Both the position numbers and the translations under genes were made by a program. Shown here piece by piece: positions 44,762 to 54,984 of a DNA stretch of 64,000 bases (position 1 is its first letter; the number at the start of each line of letters is the position of its first letter). Origin of the DNA: Ascarosepion bandense (lineage: Eukaryota; Mollusca; Cephalopoda; Sepiida; Sepiidae); assembly GCA_037127315.1 (NCBI GenBank), contig JBBBDQ010001274.1, positions 215,001 through 279,000 of the forward strand, given 5' to 3'. Below the pieces are notes generated by a model, which searched no databases, was not told the origin of the DNA, and was given only the letters and a program-made list of their open reading frames with translations.

Positions 44762-44878
44762 GCACCTCGGCGTGGTGTAATGGTTAGCAATCTTGTTTTG
44801 CTAGAACCTATTATAACTGAGTAGTGAGTTCGATCCTTACTGGGTGTCCCATACTTTCGGCTTTGTGCCACATCTAAG
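44762..44878 (+). repeat. SINE B
   Basis: tRNA-derived: box A TGGTGTAATGGTTAGC (44773-44788), box B GAGTTCGATCC (44826-44836), then CCCATACTTTCGGCTTTGTG. Nearly the same as 15190-15310. It stands head to head with the SINE A at 44485-44760. Confidence 0.8.
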
Positions 44879-44889
44879 CGATGCTTTGA

Positions 44890-45094
44890 AAATTTAATAT
44901 ACATTATACCGCAAGGCCCATTTTAAGTAAGTATATTCTGTTAAAATCTGTTTCGTCGTGTGTTTGATTTGACATGTGCATGTTTGTTGATTTTCATTCG
45001 TCAGCGGGTATGAATGGGTGAGGTATGTGTGGCCTATGTGCAGCCGAGCTAACAATACAAAATCTTTTCTTCCTTTTCTCAACACCTGCTTCCA
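44890..45094 (-). pseudogene. fragment of a further LINE: segment normally at the end of its pol ORF
   Basis: Minus strand reads GRKDFVLLARLHIGHTYLTH then SYPLTNENQQTCTCQIKHTT and KQILTEYTYL. The R-x-E-x-x-LxRLRIGHTxLTH...C..C...x-x-HIL-x-EC pattern is the cysteine-containing tail that follows the RNase H domain in I/R1/LOA-type LINEs. Only this ~205-bp piece is present, squeezed between SINE B and SINE A. Confidence 0.65.
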
Positions 45095-45365
45095 TTGTGG
45101 TGTAGTGGGTATAGGCACAGAACGAGAAATCAGAGAACCGATTTCGAATTCTATTTGAAATCACTTACGCGCAAATACACTTGTGAAAAGTACTAAACCG
45201 TTTCTTCTCCCTCCAGGTTTAGTTTCTATAGCTTTGGTTGGCAACCAGTCTGCCAAAGAAAATAATGGCAATCTACTACGGGAAAATACTCTAACCAGTC
45301 AGTTCTGTCTCTTTAGAGATATGATCGCCCAAGCGTGTATCAGGTATGGCAATTAACTGACAGTC
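45095..45365 (+). repeat. SINE A
   Basis: Plus copy from CATTGTGGTGTAGTGGGTAT to CAGGTATGGCAATTAACTGA. Box B region is mutated (CGATTTCGAATTC). Confidence 0.8.
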
Positions 45366-45861
45366 TCCATTCACACAGGACCGGTTATTCGTGTTGTCGG
45401 CCTAGTGTTTCTGCCACTTTTGTTTAATTAAATTTTTTTTAATTTTTAGGGATCTTAAAATTATCAAGAGTTTTATTTTAGGCAGAATTTACGACTGAGT
45501 CTACTCGGGCATTTCCTTTAATTCCTATGTGGCTCGGGTTCTAGCATAGTACTATACTAATTCTTTACTGTTTTGTAATGAATTCGGCGTGTGTTGCAAT
45601 TTCACCTGCAGTGCGTTGTCAATTTTTTTTTCTGTTATTTTATTTCTGCTATAACTGACAGGGAGGCAGAAAATATTACATTTTTTATTTGTTCTTAAAG
45701 ACGAAGTCGAGTACCAGGTTTTTTAAACAGACCTCTGAATTAGAAATAAAAATTTCTTGGCTTATTGAATAGAACCCAGTTGGTTAAATCGGCAGAACGT
45801 GTCTGTCTGATTTTTAAATTAAAATTTTTGTTGGTAGCAATTTCTTTTATATTTTCTTTTA
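45366..45861. other. no feature recognised
   Basis: Unassigned A/T-rich DNA; 45762-45812 shares a short phrase with 47890-47925. Confidence 0.4.
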
Positions 45862-45916
<55 letters not shown>

Positions 45917-46137
45917 TTACTCCTTAGCAATGAATTGAGTTCTTCCGGTGATTGGCGTATGTATACGCCTCTTATATATAATACGCTAAAAGTTCCCTCT
46001 CTCATTCCATGCGCCTGTGGCTTAAAGTTTAGACTCCGACTGACACAAATCGGTCGAGTTTCGATCCCGCCCAGAGACAAGTCGACGTCTAGCTACACTG
46101 ATGATCTGTGATACAGCGAAACAGGCTTATATGTGAT

Positions 46138-46180
<43 letters not shown>
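45862..46180 (+). repeat. SINE D between two (TA)n tracts
   Basis: SINE body 45914-46140, with (TA)n at 45862-45913 and 46141-46180. Plus-strand Pol III-like boxes: TGTGGCTTAAAGTTTAGACT (~46016) and GAGTTTCGATCCC (~46056). End CTGATGATCTGTGATACAGC is the complement of the start of the 1.3- and 50.8-kb copies. Confidence 0.75.
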
Positions 46181-46184
<4 letters not shown>

Positions 46185-46189
46185 CGTTG

Positions 46190-46318
46190 ACATTTTTGCA
46201 ACACAGAATTTTTCATGTTTCGGAATCATAATTTTACTTCTTCAGGTGATCATTGGGTAATGGAGTCATAGTAAAAATATGATTTCGAAACATGAGCAAT
46301 TCTGTATCGCGAAAATGT
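46190..46318. repeat. foldback (inverted) element, ~48-bp arms
   Basis: Arms 46190-46237 and 46271-46318 are imperfect inverted copies (ACAGAATTTTTCATGTTTCG against the complement of CGAAACATGAGCAATTCTGT). The loop holds CTTCTTCAGGTGATCATTGG, whose complement contains CCTGAAGAAG, the start of the hammerhead-like core seen in other repeats. Confidence 0.7.
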
Positions 46319-46319
46319 T

Positions 46320-47110
46320 AAATTAAGAGACAGAGGGAAAACACATCTCGTCGGTGAGAAAGTGGAAGGAGTCCAGCTGCCAGGTCAGAATCGATTACAT
46401 TGCAGATTCTCTTCTGGATCTTGTCGAGAACCTCGAGATGAATAGCAGGGACACTCGATCAGATATGACATCGGTATTCTATGAATGGGTAGATGGTTGA
46501 TATCACACCGTGATCCAACCTTACTAGCAGTATATTTAGCTATTAAGTCAATGTAGTTGTTCCACTTGAGATCCGCTAAGAGAGTGAAGCCGAGGAGGTG
46601 CAATGTATTTTCAGGGAGACTAGCTTAATCCATGCTGATAGGGGAAGGAGGGACTGACTAAGGTAGTTGACGGATACCAGCTTTGTTTTGGGAGCATTAA
46701 AGTTTACGGGCCATTTCTTACTCCAGTCTCCCACAGACTGGAGGTCCTTTTCAAGATTATCAGCTAGGTTATCCGCTTTGGTATATTTCTTACTGAGGCG
46801 GGAATAATTGGTGGTATTTTAAGCGTAAATGCTTACTTGAGATTTGATCCCATAAGCTAGATCGTTGATGAAGATCAGTAAGAGAGTTGGACCGATGATA
46901 GAACATGGAGGACATCCACGTTCGTGTGATAGGATCGGGAGGCATGCCCTTTCAAGATGCGGTTTGATTGAAACGAAATGATTGAAACGATTGGATCAAA
47001 TCAAGCAAGCGTCCAGTGATACCATAACCCTGTAGCTTGCGCAGAAAGCCAGCGTGCCATACCCTATCAAATGCTTTGAAAATATCCAGCTTCGCCGTTC
47101 TTATCGAGGG
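46320..47110 (-). pseudogene. CR1/Jockey-type LINE, reverse transcriptase remnant
   Basis: Minus strand reads, from 47100 down, RVWHAGFLRKLQGYGITGR (RT fingers/palm), GCPPCSIIGPTLLLIFINDL (46915-46860 region, the QGSILGPLLFLIYINDL box), then LHLLGFTLLADLKWNNYIDL and AKYTASKVGS near 46600-46520. Several frameshifts and stops; catalytic YADD not readable. 5'-truncated, and its 3' end near 46320 touches a foldback structure. Confidence 0.75.
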
Positions 47111-47250
47111 CCTAGTATATGTACTCGGTGATGGGTGATATACATATTACTATAAGTACAACATAAGGTACCTTGTCGAAATGGTGTATCTATATGAGCA
47201 TTATATCTACCAGGATGAGGGCAATAATTTGGAATTATACATATGTATTA

Positions 47251-47788
47251 CCGTATTTGACAGCATATAAGACGCACGGGTGTATAAGACGCTGCCTAAT
47301 TCCAGCAGAGCAAATAAAAAAAAAATTAGTAATTAGTAAAATTATTTGTAAACGGTACAGCCTAGGGTATATTATGAGGTCTGATTTTGGTTAAACAAGC
47401 CATGATTACAATTAAACGAAAAATAATAGGAAAAAAGAACATGAACCTATGAAAGTTTTATTATATCAAAAGGTAAGAAAACAAAATATACATCAAACAA
47501 TTATTACAATTGAGCAAAACAGTGCAATTATCATTAAAAGTTTATTCATCTTCAAATCCATAAAATTCATTGTCTTCGTTATCAAAACTCTGATACTCAT
47601 TTTCAATACTACTGTCATTTAAGTTACTTTAAAATCTAAGCCAATAAGAGCTGCCAGGCAGCTGCCAGGCAGCTAATTTCAGCTAATTTCAGCCGACTAT
47701 CGCGAATTTTAAACCTATACATAAGATGCAGGGAAATTTTAAAAGATATTTTCAATAAAACTTGCGTCTTATATGCCGTCAAATACGG
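47251..47788 (-). mobile_element. pogo-like MITE (deletion derivative), 538 bp
   Basis: Ends are inverted: CCGTATTTGACAGCATATAA (47251) against the complement of the right end, CCGTATTTGACGGCATATAA, continuing to GACGCA, ~26 bp with one mismatch. TA flanks both sides (47249-47250, 47789-47790), the target duplication of Tc1/mariner/pogo elements. The minus strand keeps an acidic C-terminus ending DNEDNEFYGFEDE and a stop at 47542, as in many pogo-type transposases. The catalytic domain is deleted. Confidence 0.8.
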
Positions 47789-47889
47789 TAATAATTTAAT
47801 ATTGAAAAGAATCCTGTTCAAAAGTAGGCAACTTTCATGGCTTGAACCGTAACTAGTTGCATAAAAGCTAGGCAAGCGCCCTCTTCGCT

Positions 47890-48974
47890 TTGTGAACAGA
47901 ACCCAGTTGGCAGAACGTGTCTCATATTAAACACGAACTCAAACATTTTTTTTATTTTTTATCGGATGGATTTCACATGTGTGCTCTACTGACATACGTC
48001 AAATCCCCGTAAATCGTTCAATCTGCGCTGTTAAGAATCGCTGATCCACGCGGGCTTCCATAGAAACTGTTTACTCACTAATGATAGGCAAGTCTAAGGA
48101 GGAGCCCTCTACGCCAGCACGGGAGTGAGGAGGTCTTCTGTATTTTTGGTTGGGGAGAGATGACGCGAGGTTGCTATGCTTGTGATTTTCATTTTATTTT
48201 CTTATGTATATATACATATATATTTTCTTTCTCTGGTGTGATGGAAGTTTTGAAAATGTTCTTCTCTCTCAAAGGGCGTTCAGCATCCACCACCCTCTTT
48301 TAAACCCCGGCTTTGGTATTTTACACCATGGGATGTCTTGCAGGGAGGCGTTCTTGCAAGGAGACGAGTAATCATTACGACATCAAAAAGACGAATACAA
48401 ATAGCGGGTTAGGAAGTAGAGGTTGCTGGGTGGCTGCTAGCATGCTATGTCGATCAAATCCTCTTTCTTTTCATCTACGATTACATACGCCTTTGGGGAA
48501 ATAGGGTGACGATGGGGGGTCCTAGGGATAAATATGGGAAAAGTGGGAGAAAGAAATCTCGCTACCCTTCTTCGATATGTTGCATGTGCTCTGTTAAATC
48601 TCTTCTCCCGCATCAACCGCGGATTCTTTTTTCCCTAGTGTAGCAGTCAACACTGCTCTTGCTTCTTTAGACGTCTGAAACTCTGTGCATGGCTGTGCGT
48701 GTGTGCTTCTGGCGGGTGAGTGTGTCTTTGTGTGTCCTTCTTGCTTGAGTGTTTGGCCTAATGGACCTAAACGGAAAACGTCATAATCTTTATACATATT
48801 TTTGTAAAGTGCCGCAGCTTATTTTATCCTTTATTATTATCATCATTATTATTATTAGATTATACATAATAACATTCAATACATATAGTAGGCTGACTCA
48901 GAGTTTTGCAATTTTTAGTTACTCAGAGATCTGCACGAATGATTGAAAAAGTAATACTTTATCCGTCTATATTT
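47890..48974. other. unassigned, partly G/C-richer region
   Basis: 48040-48760 is visibly richer in G and C than neighbouring DNA and lacks the window's repeat signatures, so it may be single-copy. No exon with credible splice sites and family similarity was seen. 47890-47925 (AACCCAGTTGGCAGAACGTG) repeats a phrase at 45765-45810. A short (ATT)n lies at 48830-48857. Confidence 0.4.
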
Positions 48975-49325
48975 CTGAGATGAGTTAATATTTACAGTGT
49001 TAAGGACACATTGCCTAGTGGATAGAGACGTTGATTAGTTCCTGTGACTTGACTCGAAGAGTTGTGAGTTCAATACCAGGCTACTGCAGTGGTGAACAAG
49101 TAACATACAGGGTTAGAAAGAGATAACTCATGACTATCAAAAAGAGGTTCTACGCAAAAGGGATAGAGATGATATACTCCAGTCATTGTAATAAAGGGTT
49201 CTGTTCGAAATTCAAAGCATCTGAAAAAGGCCGGAGCGTACAACGGCCGAAACGTCGTACAAATAGAGACATAGATGAGGACAATAGTCCGAATGATGTA
49301 AATATTGTAAGTACTATATTTCTTT
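48975..49325 (+). repeat. family C element with tRNA-like head and hammerhead-like core
   Basis: Head CCTAGTGGATAGAGACG (49014-49030) and GTGAGTTCAATACC resemble Pol III boxes A and B. The 3' part holds CTGAAAA (49221-49227), stem II GGCCG/CGGCC (49229-49233 / 49244-49248), GAAAC and GTC (49249-49256), a hammerhead-like core with one core substitution, then ATGAGGACAATAGTCCGAAT. Copies at 26.2, 17.9 and 54.2 kb share this design. Confidence 0.7.
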
Positions 49326-49329
49326 AAAT

Positions 49330-49754
49330 TCAACAGGACATGTTCCCTAAAGGCTGACGTGCTGTCCATCTCTTGTCATAAGCGGGAGCAGTTGAGGAGC
49401 TTCATAACCAATTATGGAGAGGATAAGTTTAAGTTTTGTATCGTCGTCAAGGCGAGTTTGACACATTCCTTATCGGAAATACACTGATCGAACTAGGTTA
49501 CCACAATTGAGTATAGTTTTAAATGGGCTACAAGGTTATGATCTGCTTTTATGACAATCTAATCGTTTACTCTATTGCATGATCCCGCTACACCCTTATC
49601 AGATTGAGCAGTACATTAAGCTTCATATAGTTGTGATAAGACAGCGCATGTGGTCACTGGCGAAAGCGTCAGTTCAAGATGCGATCTGCGAATTAGAAAC
49701 ACCGAATTCAAGTAAGCGCAGAAGATTAACTTTCTGGTGGTGGCTGGGGATGTC
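49330..49754. other. no feature recognised
   Basis: Unassigned; somewhat less A/T-rich than its surroundings. Confidence 0.4.
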
Positions 49755-49985
49755 ATAGACGATGGAAATGTGACACCGAAATCCAAAGGCGCATTACAAT
49801 AGTGAAAGAAGATTTCAAAAACCTAGGGAAAGTATTAAGGAACATGAAAATATCGGTAGAAAAAAAAATAAGAACGCTAAACTGTTATAAAATATCTATA
49901 TTATATGCCAGTGAATGCTGCACATTTTTCATACTGATTAAGAGATGTCGTTCAAAAGAAGGATATCTGAAGATACCTTCGACGT
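49755..49985 (+). pseudogene. RTE-type LINE fragment
   Basis: Readable as GNVTPKSKGALQ, then EDFKNLGKVLRNMKISVEKK and LNCYKISILYASECCTF, corresponding to the CDTEIRRRIG...LNCYVISVLLYGSECWT segment of the RTE-type C-terminus. Truncated at both ends. Confidence 0.65.
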
Positions 49986-49989
49986 AGCA

Positions 49990-50800
49990 TGAGAGCAATG
50001 AAGATATATCGGAAATAAGAATAAATTCAATTATAATTATAACCAAAAAGACATAAATGTGGAAAGAAAGCTTGGCGTATTTGATATTCACAAGGCATAC
50101 TGAAATCAAGAGTGTTATAGAGGAATAGGGCCACCTAACTACCTTGTTTAAATGAATGGTAGAACACGGATGTTGGAAGAAGAGTAAGCAGATATATATT
50201 GCGAAGAGTTACAGAATCATAGGAAATTGTGAAGATCAACGTTCTCTCTATTTCTTAAAAGACCCAGCACATAAGAGAATGAAGATATTTTGCAACCAAC
50301 GTCAATTTATTGGCATACGGCAATTTCGCTCAATAAGAATCCCCCTATTATAATAAAAACCGTTGTGTATTTATTTGTATATATCAGAATGTACTCTGAA
50401 TAAGCGTTGAGAGATCATTAGTATGTGTCGTCACAGAAATAAATTTAAATTGCAATAATTTTCTTATTCTTCCATTTAGTCACAATAGGATTGAAAAAAA
50501 AATTGGCTAAGCAGTTACCTTTTCCATCTTATCTACCACTACTAACTCAACGGTCAAGCCACATACCTCCCACTACCATAGAAGAAATTACTACTAAGAT
50601 TCCGCTAGCTTAACTCTTAATAGCCAATATCACCCAACCATTTCCTTTAGAATTTTTCCTCATTCTTTGTTTAAACGGAGTTGACAATACATGTCTTAAA
50701 CTGACAATTTGAAAATGGCTATTTCCCCTCTAAATTTTATCTGAATTTACAAATATTTATATAAATGTTGTCTGAATTTACAGATATTTATATAATTTAT
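49990..50800. other. no feature recognised
   Basis: About 800 bp with no clear match to the other repeats and no convincing reading frame. Confidence 0.4.
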
Positions 50801-50804
50801 ATAT

Positions 50805-51040
50805 ATAGTCATCCGCAGACAGATCTGTTTTGCTGTATCACAGCTCATCAGTACGGTTAGAAATCCGATTGCTTTTAACCCAGGATTGAAATCCGACTGA
50901 ATTGGCGTCAGTCGGCGACTCTACCTCTGAGCTGTGGGCACTCGGTAGAAGGAAGCAGACTTTTAGGGTATGTATCATACGCCAGTGGCCAGAGTGCTCT
51001 AATTCATTACTGAATGAGCGATGCGTAGCTGCTAGAGTAG
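50805..51040 (-). repeat. SINE D
   Basis: Minus-strand tRNA-derived SINE matching 1316-1518: TCATCCGCAGACAGATCTGT, GCTGTATCACAGCTCATCAG, CCAGAGTGCTCTAATTCATT. On the minus strand box A-like CAGCTCAGAGG and box B-like GGATTTCAATCC are correctly spaced. A (TA)-rich stretch precedes it at 50795-50803. Confidence 0.8.
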
Positions 51041-51088
51041 CTACTGTTTTTTCAAAGTCTACCATTCTTCCAGAGTCTTCAATCAGAG

Positions 51089-51090
<2 letters not shown>

Positions 51091-51157
<67 letters not shown>
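51091..51157. repeat. (GT)n microsatellite
   Basis: About 33 GT units. Confidence 0.95.
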
Positions 51158-51158
<1 letters not shown>

Positions 51159-51450
51159 CTTTCTACGAGGAATGAACTTTTCTTATTACTATATATAATT
51201 ATGTGCGTGACTTCCGGATGGCAGTTAAGTACGACAGCTAGAACGCAGTTAAAGCAGCTACGATTCAGGCAATAATCAGGATAACTGTACCGTTCGGACT
51301 TACTTATTTCTATTTACTTATTACTAACATTTCCTTTGTATATCTTGTTCTTGTTATACTAATACAGTTTTGACCCTACCTTCTGTGTTCCGTGTCTTAT
51401 ATCCGACCAAACCGGGCACTACAACTTTGCGACAAAACAACTACACAAAC
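51158..51450 (+). mobile_element. gypsy-type LTR, copy 2 (diverged)
   Basis: Aligns with the 54.4- and 38.6-kb LTRs: CGAGGAATGAACTTTTC, GTGACTTCCGGATGGCAG, ACTGTACCGTTCGGACTTAC, TTCCGTGTCTTATATCCGAC, then ACAACTTTGCGACAA and shortly after ATCGGCGACGAAC in place of the primer-binding site. Its start directly follows a (GT)n. No coding region follows. Confidence 0.65.
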
Positions 51451-51494
51451 AAATCGGCGACGAACATTCACAACAATAACCCTCCTGTCATGTT

Positions 51495-51498
<4 letters not shown>

Positions 51499-51531
<33 letters not shown>
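51499..51531. repeat. (GA)n microsatellite
   Basis: Uninterrupted GA run. Confidence 0.95.
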
Positions 51532-51535
<4 letters not shown>

Positions 51536-51580
51536 ATGAGGCAGCGTCGGCTTCGTTCATTCTCCCTACTACCACATGTA

Positions 51581-51581
51581 T

Positions 51582-51665
<84 letters not shown>
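51581..51665. repeat. (TA)n microsatellite
   Basis: About 42 TA units without interruption. Confidence 0.95.
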
Positions 51666-51667
<2 letters not shown>

Positions 51668-51670
51668 TCT

Positions 51671-51958
51671 CTATATATTCCTGTAAAATATAGTGTAACT
51701 GCAGATCTTCAAACTGTTAAAATGCAAAAATCCTGAAAATAAAAATCTCAAAAATATGGTTGACGCCCAGGGTTAGATTCATACTGTGACCGGATCTTTG
51801 CCACCCATGTTTTAAAGACAACATTTTCTCAAAAACACAGCTCTCAGGTTTTATCTATATAAAATAAGAATACATTCGAAAGTCTGTTTTTAAATTTTTT
51901 TAAGCAAATATACCGTGGAAATTGTCATAATACTCTGTTTGACCTTAGGTCACTGGTT
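51671..51958. other. no feature recognised
   Basis: Unassigned, A/T-rich between the (TA)n and the REL LINE. Confidence 0.4.
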
Positions 51959-51959
51959 G

Positions 51960-52800
51960 GGACCCGGGAGGAAATGGGTATTGCAACAGAAATCAAAGGA
52001 AACGTGTGAGCCTAAAATGCTGATTCTGTGATAAATATCCAGAAACAGTTAATCATCTTGTATCAGATTGCACAGTATTGACACCGACTGAAAACCCGGC
52101 ATGGCAGAGTGAGCTAATATCTACATTGGAGATAAGGAAACTCCAAGAAATTAATATGAACATCACTCAGAACCGGTTACAGAGATGTAACAATGTTATG
52201 AGTCTTTACAATATACACAAACAGGTAGAATAATCATATATAAACAACCAGACATCGTGATAAAAAAAAAATCACAAGAACAGAATATGCTTTCTTATTG
52301 ACATAGCAGTGTGCTGTAGATTGTAATCTCTCTTTGAAGATCTTTAAAAATCTTTTGTAGGTACAAGAAGCTTGAAGTGGAAATATCACATATGTTGCAC
52401 AGAATGACATCAATAATTCCCGTTGTAGTTGGAACTCTCGGATTGATTGAAAAACGATCAGATAGACTCATTGAGAGGATTCCTAGTAGCCCATGACTTA
52501 AAGAAATACAAAAAGAAATTGTACTAACAAGTACAACTCACATGTTACAAAAAGTTTTATCTATGTAAAATGTGCGTGACCTTTTTTTTGTTTGTTTTTT
52601 GATTTTTTGTTTGTTTGTTTTTTTTTTGTTGTTGTTGTTGTTTGCTTCTTTTTCTTTTTTTTTTTTTTTTTGAATCCTCAGTTGAAAAAGTCATGATCTA
52701 ATTTCTAGCTTTAGGTCTCTGGCTGAGACCCGGAAAAGAATGAGTAAACATCAGAAATCAAAGGAAATATAATACTACTACTACTAATAATAATAACAAC
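51960..52800 (+). pseudogene. REL (R4/Dong-like) LINE, old divergent copy
   Basis: Recognisable by aligned landmarks with the 33-kb copies: KCxFCDKYPETVNHLVSDCT-like zinc knuckle (52018-52076), HKQ..IIIYKQPDIVIK and CFLIDIAVCCRL (RPD...LID endonuclease pair, decayed), MTSIIPVVVGTLGLIEK (~52405), IERIPSS and LTSTTHMLQKVLSM (~52520-52568). Frames are broken. The region ends in (ACT)n/(AAT)n repeats near 52770-52797, the same kind of tail as other copies. Confidence 0.75.
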
Positions 52801-52889
52801 AACAACGAGCAATACCCGTGGAATTCCCTGAGTATTTTGAAATTTATTTTAGAACCTTTAGGTTAGCTTGAATTATGTTGGAAGGATAT

Positions 52890-53151
52890 TAAAATAATGC
52901 AGAACTTCCGTTGGCAGCAAACCGTCCGCATGAGAATAAAAAATAAAGTCAATAAATATATAAAAATAAAAAGAGGCTTAAGACAAGGATGTGTTTTCGC
53001 ATCGAACTTATTTAACCTTCCCAAAGAAATAATCCTAAGAGAATTTGAAATACCTATCAGGATTTATTATTGGAATCATTATTACAAGTGTAAAGTATTA
53101 CCATATGCATATATCTTCAGTGTAAGATATGCAAAAAACACAGTTTTGTTA

Positions 53152-53193
<42 letters not shown>

Positions 53194-53735
53194 ACACACC
53201 CACACACACACACACAAAAAAAACAAAAAAACAAACAAAAACTAAACGACTTTCTCCAGAAGGTAGTAAAGGAAAGCGAGAAAAAAGGACTAATGTATCG
53301 TTGCTACCAAAAGAAACAGCCTCACATGCAAATTACAAAGTAGAGATATCAAAATTAAACAAGTGCAAAAATTTAAATATCTCGAAAATGTTGTAACAGA
53401 TGATGAAAAATACGATACAAATCCGAAGACACATTGTGATAACAAAAGATGTCCCCCAAAAATTAACCAATGTATTAAGAAACAAGAAAATATCGTTGGA
53501 AACAACGAAAAGAGCATTGAACTCTTATGTAGTATCTGTCCACTATGGCAGTGACTACTGGGATTTTAGGCAACAAAAATGTGGTCCTATAGAAGGATGC
53601 ACAGAATAAAATGGAATGAACATGGGAGCAACGATAAACATTTCGAGAAAATGAAAATAAAAAAGACAGTCGAAATTTCAAGGGACTATATTGTGTTGAT
53701 CACGTGGAAAGAGAAGGCTGGACACTACATGGTTT
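52890..53735 (+). pseudogene. RTE-type LINE remnant carrying an internal (CA)n
   Basis: Frame with NFRWQQTVRMRIKNKVNKY then KRGLRQGCVFASNLFNL, the RT palm region (compare NLYWQQTACIRTGN and RGVRKGCVF at 24.9-25.0 kb), YAKNTVLLS (a decayed YADDTVLM catalytic box), then a (CA)n expansion 53152-53215, then FLQKVVKESEKKGL, and a later part with CSYRRMHRIKWNEHGSNDKH-like residues. The microsatellite lies exactly where the RT body continues, so it expanded inside a dead copy. Confidence 0.75.
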
Positions 53736-53741
53736 CAGTGA

Positions 53742-53742
<1 letters not shown>

Positions 53743-53781
<39 letters not shown>

Positions 53782-53803
53782 AACAAACAAACAAACAAAC
53801 AAA
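53743..53803. repeat. (GAAA)n then (CAAA)n
   Basis: AAAG tetranucleotide run passing into AAAC repeats; it sits at the downstream end of an RTE-type LINE remnant. Confidence 0.9.
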
Positions 53804-53804
53804 G

Positions 53805-54149
53805 TGTCCGGTGTTTTGTATTAAAAAAAAAAACTTTTTTAAAATCATACAGCAAAATCTTTAGCATTCCTGATTTTCTTAGGTTTATAGTCCAACTATT
53901 CCTTTTCTGACTAAAAGCTCCTCATCTTTTACGACTTTCAGTAAATGATTTGCCAAACATCAGCCCTCTTACCGGTAAAAAACAAAAGTGTCAAGTGTAA
54001 AAAGTACCAAAATGACGGTTTTTCAGTTGTCACCGCTATTATTTGAAATGTCTTTACTTCTCAGCAATGTTTATTGTTTAAAAAAAATAATTCGAATTGT
54101 AATAAAAATCAAAGTATACGAAAGTAAATTTATAAATTTTCTTTCTTCT
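53805..54149. other. no feature recognised
   Basis: A/T-rich; a frame of about 107 codons beginning at 53988 overlaps the family C repeat and has no family resemblance. Confidence 0.4.
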
Positions 54150-54385
54150 CGAGAAATGACAACCCAAAACAACAAGCACTATTCATTATTTACATTGTTG
54201 GAACTGTTATCCTCATCTTTATTGCCATATTCACGATATTTTGGCCGTTGTACGCTAGGAACTTCTTCAGGTGATTGGAATTTCGAACTGAATCCCTATT
54301 TCAATCACTAGGGTAGATTGTTCACGTTCCATGAGTCATGTCACTCCCGGATGGTTTAGTTATCTCCCTTTAACTCATTTGCTAT
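54150..54385 (-). repeat. family C element (hammerhead-bearing), minus copy
   Basis: Complement carries CACCTGAAGAAG (CTGAAGA = 54264-54270 on the complement), GCGTACAACGGCC and the tail toward TAAATAATG. The LTR at 54386 abuts its other end. Confidence 0.65.
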
Positions 54386-54645
54386 GGTGCCCTATCTTTA
54401 GGAATGGACTCTTCCTCCGTCAGTATAATACTAACCTGCTTGACTTCCGGGAGGCAACTGTGACATAGTTTAGTGACAGTCTAGTGACAGTCGAGACGCA
54501 GCGTAACTATACCGTTCGGACTTACACTTCTAACTGCTGATTACTAACACTCGTATTTGCATATATGTTCTGTGATTCTAATAGACTTTTTTAACCTACT
54601 TTCTTGCATCCGTGTCTTACTTCCGGGAGCTAACAAGCTCACAAC
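54386..54645 (+). mobile_element. gypsy-type LTR, copy 3, with TTGGCGACGAAG primer-binding site
   Basis: Starts TGGTGCCC, ends CACAACA (~260 bp), then TTTGGCGACGAAG. Aligns with the 38.6-kb minus copy: GGAATGGACTCTTC, GACTTCCGGG, GTCGAGACGCAGCGTAACTA, CTATACCGTTCGGACTTACA, TTCCGTGTCTTAC-like. No gag/pol frame follows; the next ~100 bp could be leader. Confidence 0.75.
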
Positions 54646-54734
54646 AATTTGGCGACGAAGATTTCGCTACAACATCCCTTTAACTCACCTTTCTAAATTT
54701 TTGTTCATCATTGTTGTAACCAGGAATTAAACTC

Positions 54735-54805
54735 ACAAAATGAGGACAGTCGATAAAAGTCGTTGGTTAGACCCAGTGACTTGACCTAAAGAGCTGTCTT
54801 CCTTA
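54735..54805 (+). repeat. family C fragment (head)
   Basis: GTTGGTTAGACCCAGTGACT then CTAAAGAGCTGT resembles the family C head at 49.02 kb (GTTGATTAGTTCCTGTGACT, CGAAGAGTTGT). Confidence 0.45.
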
Positions 54806-54984
54806 ACGAAACGAGAACAATCTATTCCCGCAGATTAAATAAAGTGTACAGTTTAAAATTCCCTAAAGGATACCCTGATCGACAGACACTTGAACATCAC
54901 CAGAAGTGACAATTGTTGAAACTTTGTGATGATGACCACAAAGACGAGGGCATTAGTATTTCGTGCTCTTTAATTTTCTTTATT

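Noticed and set aside
51370..51736. Frames with RERERE and YIYIYI repeats
   Set aside because: They are translations of (GA)n and (TA)n microsatellites.
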